A stretch of 64,000 nucleotides of DNA. Source: Thermococcus sp. EP1. Lineage in GTDB: Archaea; Methanobacteriota_B; Thermococci; Thermococcales; Thermococcaceae. The notes under the pieces are model-generated. The model did no database searches, was not told the DNA's origin, and saw nothing but the letters and a program-made list of their open reading frames with translations. The first letter of the stretch is position 1. The number at the start of each line of letters is the position of its first letter. The position numbers and the translations under genes are program-made. The stretch covers positions 243,850 to 307,849 of the forward strand of contig NZ_JXCG01000003.1 in NCBI RefSeq assembly GCF_001317345.1, read 5' to 3'. Positions 46,640 to 55,079 of this stretch are shown here, in pieces.

Positions 46640-48130
46640 ATGAAACGAATCAAAGTGGCTATAATTGGTGCAGGGATAAGTGGAGCTAGTATTGCACGTG
46701 TCCTCAGTAGATATGATAATCTTGAAGTGCACTTGATAGAAAAAAACTCTGATGTTGGTTGGGGTGTAACTAAAGCAAACACTGCCTTAATTCATGGAGG
46801 ATACGATGATGATCCAAAGAAATTCCCACTACGAGCAAAATTATGTATACAAGGAAATCGTATTTGGCACCAATGGGTAAAAGAGCTAGAGATTCCTCAT
46901 ATATGGAACGGAGCTTTGATAGTGGCACTAACAGAGGATGACTTTGATGAGCTTGAGACTCTTTTAGAGAGAGGTATTAAAAATGGTGTTCCAGAAATGC
47001 GGATTGTAGACAAGGAGGAAGCACTTTCTTTAGAACCGGGTCTTAATCCAAAAGCTCTTGGAGGTCTTTGGATTCCAATAGTGGGCCAAATAGGCCCAAT
47101 TCCAGCTGTTGTTGCAATGGTGGAGAATGCAGTTAGCAATGGTGTGAAATTACATTTGGAAACAGAAGTTAAAGGGATAAAAGTTGAAAATGGAGAAGTT
47201 AAGGGGATAGAGACTAACAATGGTCTTATAGATGCTGATATAGTTATAAACGCTGCTGGTCTTTACGCTGATGAAATTTCTAAGATGGTTGGTATAGATT
47301 ATTTCGAGATTCACCCAAGAAAAGGAGAATACTGGATCTTTGACGAGGATGTGCCGGGACCTAGGAGAGTACTCTTTCCCACACCCACTCCAATAAGCAA
47401 AGGGGTTGTAGTAACAACAGAGATAAGTGGTCACCTTATGATAGGCCCAAATGCTCAAGACTTGCCAAAAGAAGAAAAAGAGAACCTTGCAACTACAATG
47501 GAAGGTCTAAACGAGGTTTGGGAAAAAGCAAAAAAGATATGGCCAAATTTACCTCCAAAAAGTAAAGTTATTAGAACCTTTGCAGGTCTGAGGCCTGAGC
47601 CTAGTGGTGGAGACTTCATAATCAAAGCAGAAGAAGAGGTTTATGGATTTATCAATGTAGCAGGGATTCGCTCACCAGGTCTTACAAGTGCACCAGCAAT
47701 AGCTTATGAGGTTAAAGAGATAATAGAGTGTGACCTCGGGATAACACTTACTGAAAAATCTCATTGGAATCCATATAGGAGAGATATAACTCATTTTTTC
47801 ATGACTCCCAGAGAGGAAGCAAACCGGCTTATAGCTACTAATAATTCTTACGGAAAGATAGTGTGCAAATGTAACAAAGTTAGTGAAGGGGACATCTTAG
47901 AGGCAATTGAAAGAATGAAGTTCATAGGAGTTAAAACTCCAAGCATAGATTCGGTCAAGGTTAGAACAAAGGCAACAAGTGGTACCTGTCAAGGAACCTT
48001 TTGTAAGGTTAGAATCGTCCAGATACTGGCAAGAGAATATAAAGTAGAACCCTGGAAAGTTACGTTGAAGGGAAAGGGAAGTGAGATTGGAGTTGGAGAC
48101 GTTAAAGTTCTTCTTAGGAGGGCCTCATGA
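46640..48130 (+). CDS. glpA: FAD-dependent glycerol-3-phosphate dehydrogenase with BFD-like [2Fe-2S] domain
   Basis: Oxidises glycerol-3-phosphate to DHAP. FAD motif VAIIGAGISGASIARVLSRY at the N-terminus; DAO-type core with NTALIHGGYDDDP and FAGLRPEPSGGDFII. The C-terminal BFD-like domain (about residues 405-480) has four cysteines, VCKCNKV and TCQGTFC, for a [2Fe-2S] cluster, as in GlpA of anaerobic systems. The start ATG is inside GGTGATGGGTGATG and follows glpK by 21 bases. The next gene begins with ATGA overlap, so electrons probably pass to its product. Confidence 0.93.
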   Translation: MKRIKVAIIGAGISGASIARVLSRYDNLEVHLIEKNSDVGWGVTKANTALIHGGYDDDPKKFPLRAKLCIQGNRIWHQWVKELEIPHIWNGALIVALTEDDFDELETLLERGIKNGVPEMRIVDKEEALSLEPGLNPKALGGLWIPIVGQIGPIPAVVAMVENAVSNGVKLHLETEVKGIKVENGEVKGIETNNGLIDADIVINAAGLYADEISKMVGIDYFEIHPRKGEYWIFDEDVPGPRRVLFPTPTPISKGVVVTTEISGHLMIGPNAQDLPKEEKENLATTMEGLNEVWEKAKKIWPNLPPKSKVIRTFAGLRPEPSGGDFIIKAEEEVYGFINVAGIRSPGLTSAPAIAYEVKEIIECDLGITLTEKSHWNPYRRDITHFFMTPREEANRLIATNNSYGKIVCKCNKVSEGDILEAIERMKFIGVKTPSIDSVKVRTKATSGTCQGTFCKVRIVQILAREYKVEPWKVTLKGKGSEIGVGDVKVLLRRAS

Positions 48131-49371
48131 TGGAGAGTTATGATGTCATTGTCATCGGTGGTGGACCCGCAGGTTTAGCTGCAGCAGTCAAAGCAAAAGA
48201 GCTTGGTTTAGAAACTCTCCTCCTTGATGAAAATGAGTTTCTTGGGGGCATTTTGCCTCAATGTATTCACCCCGGATTTGGTATTCATTACTTTAAGGAA
48301 GAGCTCACTGGCCCGGAATTTGCACATCGGTTTATAGAGAAGATAAAAGATGTTGGAGTAAGATATCAAACAAGTACATATGTCTTGAATATTGAGAACT
48401 ACTCAGATTTGGAGAAAAAAATCGTCTTCTCTTCTCCTAAGGGAATTAAAGAAGTATGGACAAAAACGGTAATCTATGCCGCGGGAGCAAGAGAGAGGCA
48501 TGCTTTTGAAATAGGTATCGTGGGGGATAGAGTTGCTGGTATTTATACTGCTGGGGAAGCTCAGACACTTATGGATATTTATGGGATAATGCCAGGAAAG
48601 GAAATCGTTATAGTAGGCTCTGGGGATGTTGGTCTGATAATGGCACGTCGATTTGCTCTTGAAGGGGCAAAAGTTAAAGCGGTTATTGAGCTAATGCCTT
48701 ATCCTGGAGGATTAGCAAGAAATGTAATGATACTCCGAGACTTTAACATTCCATTATACCTAAGCCATAAGGTAGTTGAAGTCAGGGGCAGGGCACGAGT
48801 TGAAAAGATTAAAGTCGTTAAAGTCGATGAAAACCTTAAAGAGATTCCAAAAAGCGAATTTTGGATTGACGCAGATACTCTTCTGATTTCAGCAGGTTTG
48901 GTGCCAAATGTAAAGCTTCTTCAAAGAATAGGGGTAGAAATAGATCCCTCAACCGGCGGACCAATAGTAAACGAACTCTTAGAAACTACAGTACCAGGAA
49001 TATTTGTTGCAGGTAATGCTCTCTTAATAAATGACCTTGTGGATTACGTTGCAGAACAAGGAGAATTAGCTGCTTTTGGAGCAAAAGAATTCATTGAAAA
49101 TGAAGGAATACCATCAAAGAGGTGGATAAAACTAGAAAACGGCCAGAACATAAGACTTCTTGCTCCTCACTATCTGAGTGGTGAAAGAGATGTCTATGTA
49201 TATGCTAGGGTTTCAACTCCAATGGAAAACGTCAAAATAGTTTTTCCTGAGATAAAGAAGGAACTTAGATTTCCTATACTCAGGCCAGCAGAAATGCTCA
49301 GAATTAGACTTAGAGCTGAAGAAATTAGAAGGGCAGAGAAGAAGATAACTATGGAGGCGATTCCCCAATGA
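48127..49371 (+). CDS. FAD/NAD(P)-dependent oxidoreductase of the G3P dehydrogenase cluster
   Basis: A 414-residue two-dinucleotide-fold flavoprotein related to the alpha subunits of sarcosine oxidase/HCN synthase and to NADH oxidase-like proteins. Seen: VIVIGGGPAGLAAAVKAKEL for FAD, YAAGARERH, a central NAD(P) fold IVIVGSGDVGLIMARRFALEG, and the second FAD motif GIFVAGNALLIND. In this position it should transfer electrons from the G3P dehydrogenase to NAD(P) or an acceptor. The start overlaps the previous stop and GGAGGGCC lies before it; the stop overlaps the DUF1667 start. Confidence 0.88.
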   Translation: MMESYDVIVIGGGPAGLAAAVKAKELGLETLLLDENEFLGGILPQCIHPGFGIHYFKEELTGPEFAHRFIEKIKDVGVRYQTSTYVLNIENYSDLEKKIVFSSPKGIKEVWTKTVIYAAGARERHAFEIGIVGDRVAGIYTAGEAQTLMDIYGIMPGKEIVIVGSGDVGLIMARRFALEGAKVKAVIELMPYPGGLARNVMILRDFNIPLYLSHKVVEVRGRARVEKIKVVKVDENLKEIPKSEFWIDADTLLISAGLVPNVKLLQRIGVEIDPSTGGPIVNELLETTVPGIFVAGNALLINDLVDYVAEQGELAAFGAKEFIENEGIPSKRWIKLENGQNIRLLAPHYLSGERDVYVYARVSTPMENVKIVFPEIKKELRFPILRPAEMLRIRLRAEEIRRAEKKITMEAIPQ

Positions 49372-49730
49372 GACACCGCCTTACTTGCATTGTATGTCCT
49401 TTGGGCTGTCTCATAGAAGTAGAAGTGGAGAATGACAGAGTAACGGAAGTTATAGGTTACAAGTGTCCGAGAGGTAGGGACTGGGCAATTAACGAGATAA
49501 TCAACCCAAAGAGAATCGTGATGAGTGTAGTAAAAGTGAAAAATGGCAAATTGCCAACGGTTAGTGTAAAGACTACTAAACCAATTCCCAAAGAAAAGAT
49601 ACCTGAACTTATGAAGGTTTTAGCACAGATTGAGATTAAGGCACCGGTAAGAGTTGGTCAAGTAATCCTAGAAAACCCTTTAGACTTAGAAACAAAAATA
49701 GTCGCGACCAGAGATGTTGAGTCAGTTTGA
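49368..49730 (+). CDS. DUF1667 cysteine-motif protein
   Basis: A 120-residue protein with CIVCPLGCLIEVEVEND and then GYKCPRG, a CxxCxxxC...C set that could bind an iron-sulfur cluster, similar to the N-terminal cluster domain of molybdopterin oxidoreductases, which is why such proteins are often annotated as that. The family regularly follows GlpA and the NAD/FAD oxidoreductase in anaerobes, so it is likely a third subunit of the G3P-oxidising complex. The ATG overlaps the previous stop. Confidence 0.88.
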   Translation: MRHRLTCIVCPLGCLIEVEVENDRVTEVIGYKCPRGRDWAINEIINPKRIVMSVVKVKNGKLPTVSVKTTKPIPKEKIPELMKVLAQIEIKAPVRVGQVILENPLDLETKIVATRDVESV

Positions 49731-50453
49731 TCTCTTTCTTATTCTTAGAAGCCACTCTGGGGTCAAATAGGAGTATGTTATATTTCCTCTAACGACTGAA
49801 GTTGCTCTTTTTGTTATATTTGAGTGCAGGTTTATTGTGATTGTTGTTATGTTCAAGAAAACTCTAACTGGAAGAGCGTCATTTACCCATATTATTCCAG
49901 TTAAATTTCCAATGTACTCATAGTATTCACCCTGCGTTTCCTTACTATATTTAACTCTGAAAACGTAGAGGTTGCCATCTTTTTCAATCAACTTTACGCT
50001 CCCGTTCTTTAGAAAAAACGACAAAGTGTGAAGTGGCCATGCAAAGTGGCCCTCAATAAAAGTAGTAATATTTTCCGAAGAAACAATAGATTCAAGCGGA
50101 TTCTCTTTAGTTATGTTCTCGAGTATCTCTCCTTTGTTTTTTCTAAGTTGATGGTGGTAGTATTTTCCATCAAAAACAGCTGTCCTGTAGATCTCTATTA
50201 ATTCTTCATCAAAATTATAGGTCATTATTTCTTCAAACCCTTCACGTCTCTTTAAGTTCATGCCTCCCGTCATAATTTGAGTGAATGTTTCCGATTCGAT
50301 TATCCCGATATTTGTAGAATAGAACTCATATTGGTATTCATTTACTTCTTCCATTGCTCTTAGGACTTCTTCTATTGAAGGGGCTCTTTCAAACGTAAGA
50401 CATCCAGAAAAAAGAATTAGGGTAATTAAAGCTACAAAGAATGACTGCTTCAT
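49722..50453 (-). CDS. Lipoprotein, paralogue 1 of a tandem trio
   Basis: A 243-residue lipoprotein: signal MKQSFFVALITLILFSGC with the lipid-modified Cys at 18. The mature part starts SIEEVLRAMEEVNEYQYEFY, and the C-terminus ends in a beta strand and TPEWLLRIRKR. This is shared with the two genes upstream (helix first, then beta sheet, finishing PEW). It resembles LolA/LppX-type lipoprotein carriers in layout, but that is a guess. Its start overlaps the stop of the next paralogue (ATGA). Confidence 0.8.
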   Translation of the reverse strand: MKQSFFVALITLILFSGCLTFERAPSIEEVLRAMEEVNEYQYEFYSTNIGIIESETFTQIMTGGMNLKRREGFEEIMTYNFDEELIEIYRTAVFDGKYYHHQLRKNKGEILENITKENPLESIVSSENITTFIEGHFAWPLHTLSFFLKNGSVKLIEKDGNLYVFRVKYSKETQGEYYEYIGNLTGIIWVNDALPVRVFLNITTITINLHSNITKRATSVVRGNITYSYLTPEWLLRIRKRSN

Positions 50454-51250
50454 TCAATCACCTTTTTAATCCATTCTGGTCGTTTATAGTCATATGTAAT
50501 TTCAAAACTTGCTGAGAATTTTGACGTCGAGGTAGTGTTTGTAGCGAATATTTCAAAAATAGTTATGCCTTTGATTTCACCTTTTATGGGCAAATTGTCC
50601 TTGACCCAAATCCTTATGAACCCTTTACTTGTTTTTCTATATTTCATAGCTTCATAGTATGCTCTTTCAGCTTCGCTGACGTTTTCAGGTAGAGATGGCT
50701 CATATACTGTAGTAAAGTTGAATGCAACTAAATATATACCATCTCCTTTCGCAACTTCGAAATTTGTTGCATTATTAAGGGCTTTTTTGATAAAGTAGAG
50801 GGGATTTCTGGGCAACTCTGCCCCCTTAAGAAGCTCATACTTTAAGTCTTCTGGTGTTTTAATGTGAGGAGAAAGTCCATCCTTAAGTTTTTCAAAATAT
50901 TCTTGGATAGTGGTATTCCCACCACCTTTTTGGATTACATTTCCATTCTTCTCTATGGCGTATGAAAAGTACATGAAATCTCCGAGGATTGTCTCATTAA
51001 TATAAGTTATATCCTCTCTAATGACTTTAGTCTCCCAAAATGCTTCTTCTCTGTCATAGTTAAAACCTCCCTTGGAGTATATTGTGACATTACTAAATTG
51101 GGTCTTCTGATGATACTCAATTGAATAGCTGTACTTATCCACATCTTCAATTTCCTCAATGAGCGCTTGGGGTGTTGGTTCCTTTTGAACACAAGCAGAA
51201 AAGCTAGTTATCACAAGGAGAATGAAAGCTACTACAAAGGCTTTCTTCAT
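50450..51250 (-). CDS. Lipoprotein, paralogue 2 of a tandem trio
   Basis: A 266-residue lipoprotein with signal MKKAFVVAFILLVITSFSAC (lipid Cys at 20). Mature part: QALIEEIEDVDKYSYSIEYH, the block RNPLYFIKKALNNATNFEVA, DNLPIKGEIKGI and a C-terminal RPEWIKKVIE. The RNPLY, DNLPIKGEI and PEW blocks recur in the third paralogue. It has its own promoter region (AAATATATTACG) upstream and overlaps paralogue 1. Function unknown; it is anchored on the outer face of the membrane. Confidence 0.82.
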   Translation of the reverse strand: MKKAFVVAFILLVITSFSACVQKEPTPQALIEEIEDVDKYSYSIEYHQKTQFSNVTIYSKGGFNYDREEAFWETKVIREDITYINETILGDFMYFSYAIEKNGNVIQKGGGNTTIQEYFEKLKDGLSPHIKTPEDLKYELLKGAELPRNPLYFIKKALNNATNFEVAKGDGIYLVAFNFTTVYEPSLPENVSEAERAYYEAMKYRKTSKGFIRIWVKDNLPIKGEIKGITIFEIFATNTTSTSKFSASFEITYDYKRPEWIKKVIE

Positions 51251-51322
51251 AATCCTCCACCGAAATATATTACGATATTAACATACTTATTCTTTTCGGT
51301 TTAAAAATGATAAAAAGAAAAT

Positions 51323-52198
51323 CTATTCAACAATTTTCTTGACCCACTCAGGTCTTTCATACCTATAGCTTATTTCAAACTTTACAATGGCTTCTGTTGT
51401 AGTAGTGCTATCCAATCCAGTATAGCTTGTTGTTCGTTTTATCTTTATTTCCCCTTTTATTGGCAGATTATCCTCGAGCCATAGTTTCCCTGTACCTTCA
51501 GTTTTTATGTGTTTCTCTATAGAATCTAGATTAACCATTTCTTCTTTTGTGAAAGCGAAAGTCACTATATAATTGCTACCCTCTTTACTCACTTCAAAGG
51601 AATCCGCATTGCTAAGAAGATCACGGATATAGTACAGAGGGTTTCTAGTAGGATCGGCACCTTTGAAAAGCCATTGTTTAAATTCTTCAACAGTTTTTAT
51701 TTCCGTACGGCCTTGAAGAACCCGTTCAAAGTATGTTTCTATAGTCATGCTTGTGCTCTCTTGTTGTACTATCTTGTTGTCTTGTTCTACAGTGACGGAA
51801 TAATAAATGGAATTACCCCAGACAACCTCATTAGAATAAGCTACTAGATCTCCACTTAAAGAGGTAATTTCCCAAAATGCCTCTTCCTTAGTGAAGTCAA
51901 ATCCCCCTTTAGAATTTATTCGGGTATCACTTTTGGGTATCGTAGAATACTCAGCAGTAAATTGATATTTCTCAACACTTTCAATGGCATTAATTAAATC
52001 CTCCTTATTTAAAGTTGGCATCATGGCTTCAGTTGTGGTTGTTTCTGGTGATGTACTTGTGGAGCTTTCACTTATGGTCGGCTGAGTTGTTGACGTTGGT
52101 GTTTCACTTTTAGAGGGGGAAAGGGTTTCTTTTGAAATACACCCAGAAAGACTGATTATTATAAGAAAAACCAATATTAAGCTAAAAAATTTTCTCAC
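51323..52198 (-). CDS. Lipoprotein, paralogue 3 of a tandem trio
   Basis: A lipoprotein of 291 residues from the GTG start preceded by GGTGGACAAT. The signal ends IISLSGC, then a 45-residue Ser/Thr/Pro-rich stalk (SETPTSTTQPTISESSTSTS) typical of surface anchors, followed by the common domain (LINAIESVEKYQFTAEYS, RNPLYYIRDLLSNADSFEVS, DNLPIKGEIKI, RPEWVKKIVE). The stalk distinguishes it from its two paralogues and would lift the domain from the membrane into or through the S-layer. Confidence 0.83.
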   Translation of the reverse strand: MRKFFSLILVFLIIISLSGCISKETLSPSKSETPTSTTQPTISESSTSTSPETTTTEAMMPTLNKEDLINAIESVEKYQFTAEYSTIPKSDTRINSKGGFDFTKEEAFWEITSLSGDLVAYSNEVVWGNSIYYSVTVEQDNKIVQQESTSMTIETYFERVLQGRTEIKTVEEFKQWLFKGADPTRNPLYYIRDLLSNADSFEVSKEGSNYIVTFAFTKEEMVNLDSIEKHIKTEGTGKLWLEDNLPIKGEIKIKRTTSYTGLDSTTTTEAIVKFEISYRYERPEWVKKIVE

Positions 52199-52272
52199 AT
52201 TGTCCACCAAAATTATTTTGAGCTTCTAGGTATTTATTCCTTTTGTTGTAATAGAAAGCAAAAGAAAAAGAA

Positions 52273-52791
52273 TCAGAGCTTGGAACTTAAAAGTTTTGAA
52301 GTCTCTTTAAGCTGGGAATATCCAGACTCGAGATAGGTGTCTCCTTCCTTTACATATCCATCAGCATAGGCACTCCATGCTCTGTTTAAGTGTCTCTCTG
52401 CCTTGCTGAAGCTTGTCATGACTTCCCCATAAAACCTGATGCCTTCAATTCTAAGTGGTTGGGCCTTCTCTGCAAAGGTCTCTAAAGTTTCAAGGATTTT
52501 TCCTAAGTGTTCTCTTGCCTTTTCTAAGTCCTTCTCTTTTTCTTCCATTATTTTTTCAATCTCTGCAATAGCGTTCTCCAGTGTTCTCTTGAGTTCTTCT
52601 TTTCCACCTTTGCCTTGAGCAGCACTCTGGTGGAGCTCTTCTTTCTCTCCTTGTCTTCTGAGCAATATTCCAACTCCCATGATAGCTAAACTACCTCCAA
52701 GTGCTGTCCAAAGTGGTGGATTTCTAGCTGAGGCTATAGCTCCTCCAACCAGTCCAATTGTGAGCATTATATTTCCGATAAATTTCTTCAT
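52273..52791 (-). CDS. Membrane-anchored coiled-coil protein next to OPT
   Basis: A 172-residue protein with two N-terminal membrane helices (NIMLTIGLVGGAIAS, LWTALGGSLAIMGVGILL) then RRQ and a long cytosolic coiled coil (LKRTLENAIAEIEKIMEEKE through about residue 110), ending in a helical domain. No family recognised. The start is the ATG after GAGGTGATAACA. It begins 10 bases after the OPT transporter stop on the same strand, so the two are cotranscribed and it might be an accessory subunit. Confidence 0.78.
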   Translation of the reverse strand: MKKFIGNIMLTIGLVGGAIASARNPPLWTALGGSLAIMGVGILLRRQGEKEELHQSAAQGKGGKEELKRTLENAIAEIEKIMEEKEKDLEKAREHLGKILETLETFAEKAQPLRIEGIRFYGEVMTSFSKAERHLNRAWSAYADGYVKEGDTYLESGYSQLKETSKLLSSKL

Positions 52792-52801
52792 TGTTATCAC
52801 C

Positions 52802-54541
52802 TCATGGGTGTAGTACTCCAGCTACAGTGAGCACTGCAAATAGTAATGTCATAGCAGCTTCTCCAACCATCAAACCTGCTGCAAATGGAAGGACTTTCTC
52901 AACGATGAATTCGTAACCCTTCTTTCTCTTTGCAACCTCGTTTACAACACAGCCAATTCCGTACGGAATGATATAGAGCATTGGAAGGTACATTGAGAGT
53001 CCTACTAGTACTCCAAGTCCGGGAACTCCGCTAAGTGATAGAAGGAACCCAAGTAGTCCACCTGCTATGAACTTGTCTATTGGTACACTTCCACCAAGTA
53101 CTGCTTCTACCATTGACTTAAGGGCCATGGCCTGAGGAGCTGGAACTTTGTCGTTTCCAATTCCATAGGCATTCCAAATAAGACCAACAACTGTTAGTGC
53201 GATTATTGGGCCTAACCAGCCAGTTAGGAGCTCAACCTTTTGTTGTCTTGATGGAACCGCACCTACCATGTGTCCAGTCTTAAGGTCTTGCATCATGTCT
53301 GCGGCTCCTGAAATGGCCACACCAACTGTTGCACCCATCAGGATTGTAAGTGGGACGTTCTTGTTGGTTAAGTAGAGAAGTATCATAACTGAGACGAGAG
53401 ACAAACCTGAAACTGGACTCCAGTCAGTCATTCCAGTGGACATTGCTACGAGGAGTGATGCAATGAAGATCCATGCGACCCCGATGAGTGCTGTGAGGAG
53501 GCTTCTTCCTAGGCCCAGGTTTCCGAGCTTGTAGGCTGTTACTAGAAGCAAGACAAAGGCAAATATAGCGCCCCCGATTAAGTAATGGATTGGAAGTTCT
53601 TCGTTGTGCCCGTTCTTGTCTTTAAACTTGCTTGCTTGTGCAAGACTTTTCATAGCTACTGCAATGACAGGTAGAGAAAGTATCAAACCAGCTATTGACC
53701 CTCCAAGGAGCATACCAATACCTAGTGGTCTTGTCATTGTGCCATATACATAACTACTTATTGCACTTCCTTGAACATCTGCTGGAATCCACCCAAGGCT
53801 CTTGACTACTGGAGTTATAATGTAGTAAGAGAGCACACCACCCGCAAGAACTATTAGACCATTTCTTCCTGTAATTAAACCCATACCAAATACCATGAGT
53901 GAGAGAGCAATTGTTAAGTTGACCCATTCTGGGAGATGAAGTGCTGCTCCTAAGTCCACAACTTCAGGTATAACATGTGGCAACCCAAAGATTGGGAACT
54001 GCTGAATGAGATAAATTACTGCGCTAAGAACCATACCAAAAAACAAAAGCCTTGCCTTTTCTATTCCACTTCCAGGAGTCTTAAGTATAGTAGCAACTGC
54101 AGTCCCTGTTGGGAACCTAAGTCTGTCTATTTCGATCATCTGCTTTCTAAGTGGGATTATGAATGTTATACCTAAGATGGCTCCAGCTGCAGTTGCTAGG
54201 AAGAAGTACAGGGTATTTATCTCCTGATGGAGTGACATTATGTAAAGTGCTGGGATTGTGAAAATGACACCTGATACTGAGATATTAACTGCTGAGGCAA
54301 CTGTCTGGACAATATTATTCTCTACTACCGTACCTTTCTTTAGGATACCTCTAAGAATTCCCCAACCTACTATTGCCGCTATGGCAGAGCCTCCTGAGGT
54401 AAAACCCATAATCATACCAGCATAAGTAAAGCTTGCAGCCATGAATGCTCCCCAAAGAACTCCTAAGACTATCGCAGCAGGTGTTACTTCTCTATAACTT
54501 TCTTCCCTCTTTGCGAGAGCTTGTCCAGCATATCTCTCCAT
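52802..54541 (-). CDS. OPT-family oligopeptide transporter
   Basis: A 579-residue oligopeptide/metal-chelate transporter with about fourteen to sixteen membrane helices. The family hallmarks are the opening YREVTPAAIVLGVLWGAFMAASFTYAGMIMGFT, the segment LRFPTGTAVATILKTPG, and MMQDLKTGHMVGAVPSRQQ near residue 420. In peptide-fermenting Thermococcales it probably imports oligopeptides. GGGGGTTGAAAA precedes the ATG. A pair of TGTACA boxes immediately upstream suggests operator control. Confidence 0.93.
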   Translation of the reverse strand: MERYAGQALAKREESYREVTPAAIVLGVLWGAFMAASFTYAGMIMGFTSGGSAIAAIVGWGILRGILKKGTVVENNIVQTVASAVNISVSGVIFTIPALYIMSLHQEINTLYFFLATAAGAILGITFIIPLRKQMIEIDRLRFPTGTAVATILKTPGSGIEKARLLFFGMVLSAVIYLIQQFPIFGLPHVIPEVVDLGAALHLPEWVNLTIALSLMVFGMGLITGRNGLIVLAGGVLSYYIITPVVKSLGWIPADVQGSAISSYVYGTMTRPLGIGMLLGGSIAGLILSLPVIAVAMKSLAQASKFKDKNGHNEELPIHYLIGGAIFAFVLLLVTAYKLGNLGLGRSLLTALIGVAWIFIASLLVAMSTGMTDWSPVSGLSLVSVMILLYLTNKNVPLTILMGATVGVAISGAADMMQDLKTGHMVGAVPSRQQKVELLTGWLGPIIALTVVGLIWNAYGIGNDKVPAPQAMALKSMVEAVLGGSVPIDKFIAGGLLGFLLSLSGVPGLGVLVGLSMYLPMLYIIPYGIGCVVNEVAKRKKGYEFIVEKVLPFAAGLMVGEAAMTLLFAVLTVAGVLHP

Positions 54542-54553
54542 TTTTCAACCCCC

Positions 54554-54569
54554 TGTACATTTTTGTACA
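54554..54569. promoter_or_regulatory. Paired TGTACA palindromes ahead of the OPT gene
   Basis: Two copies of the self-complementary TGTACA are separated by TTTT, 12 bases before the OPT ATG and overlapping the ribosome binding region. The unit is a candidate repressor site or hairpin in the mRNA leader. Confidence 0.4.
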
Positions 54570-54872
54570 TGTTGCTCATGTCCTATACTCAAGATACAAA
54601 AGCAAGACATCTTGTCTTTTTTGAACATATAAAGTTTTTCAGACCGTTTAAATCCATTGAAGAGAAATAAAACTCAGCAGAACCACCAAAAAAGCAGTTA
54701 TGTAGGACTTTTATCATGAAACCCATGAAATGCACAAGATGCCAGAGAAAGTTACGTGAATGTAACTTCACTAATAATAATGTTCATTAGTATACAACAT
54801 CTAGAAAAAATATTCTATAGATTGCCAGGTCTAATCGAAAAATTTTCGAAAAAGGTAAAAACAAATTTAGTT
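54570..54872. other. Gap between OPT and the small PrsW-linked gene
   Basis: No convincing gene. A plus-strand 24-codon frame at 54717 reads MKPMKCTRCQRKLREC, resembling the start of a zinc ribbon protein, and then stops; it could be a truncated gene. An inverted repeat AAGTTAC/GTAACTT with a six-base loop lies at 54749-54768 and overlaps it. The rest is AT-rich and contains the promoter of the OPT gene. Confidence 0.4.
54749..54768. repeat. Short inverted repeat (hairpin)
   Basis: A seven-base perfect inverted repeat AAGTTAC ... GTAACTT with six bases between. No run of T follows, so it is not an obvious terminator. Function unknown. Confidence 0.4.
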
Positions 54873-55079
54873 TTAAATACTCGTAAATTTCTGCAAAAAA
54901 ATCTTGAGGTCTGTCTTAAAAGGTTCCTCTGTGTTTTGAATCTCTCTCTCCAGCAGATTAATAAAACTTTCTTCATCCTGAGTTATCGAACTTAGTTCTC
55001 TAATTTTTTTCTCTAACTTTTCATAATATTCAATATAAGGCCTCGTTTCAAAGAGTGCCTTTTCAATCTTTTCTATCAT
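54873..55079 (-). CDS. Small helical protein coupled to prsW
   Basis: A 68-residue charged, helical protein: MIEKIEKALFETRPYIEYYE and then KLEKKIRELSSITQDEE. No known family. It is credible because its ATG overlaps the prsW stop (ATGA), a sign of translational coupling, and because it is well formed despite AT-rich DNA. It might be a cytosolic partner or substrate of the protease; nothing in the sequence shows which. Confidence 0.6.
   Translation of the reverse strand: MIEKIEKALFETRPYIEYYEKLEKKIRELSSITQDEESFINLLEREIQNTEEPFKTDLKIFLQKFTSI

Noticed and set aside
54589..54771. 60-codon leftward reading frame upstream of OPT
   Set aside because: No ribosome binding site, overlaps the OPT promoter, product does not look like a protein.
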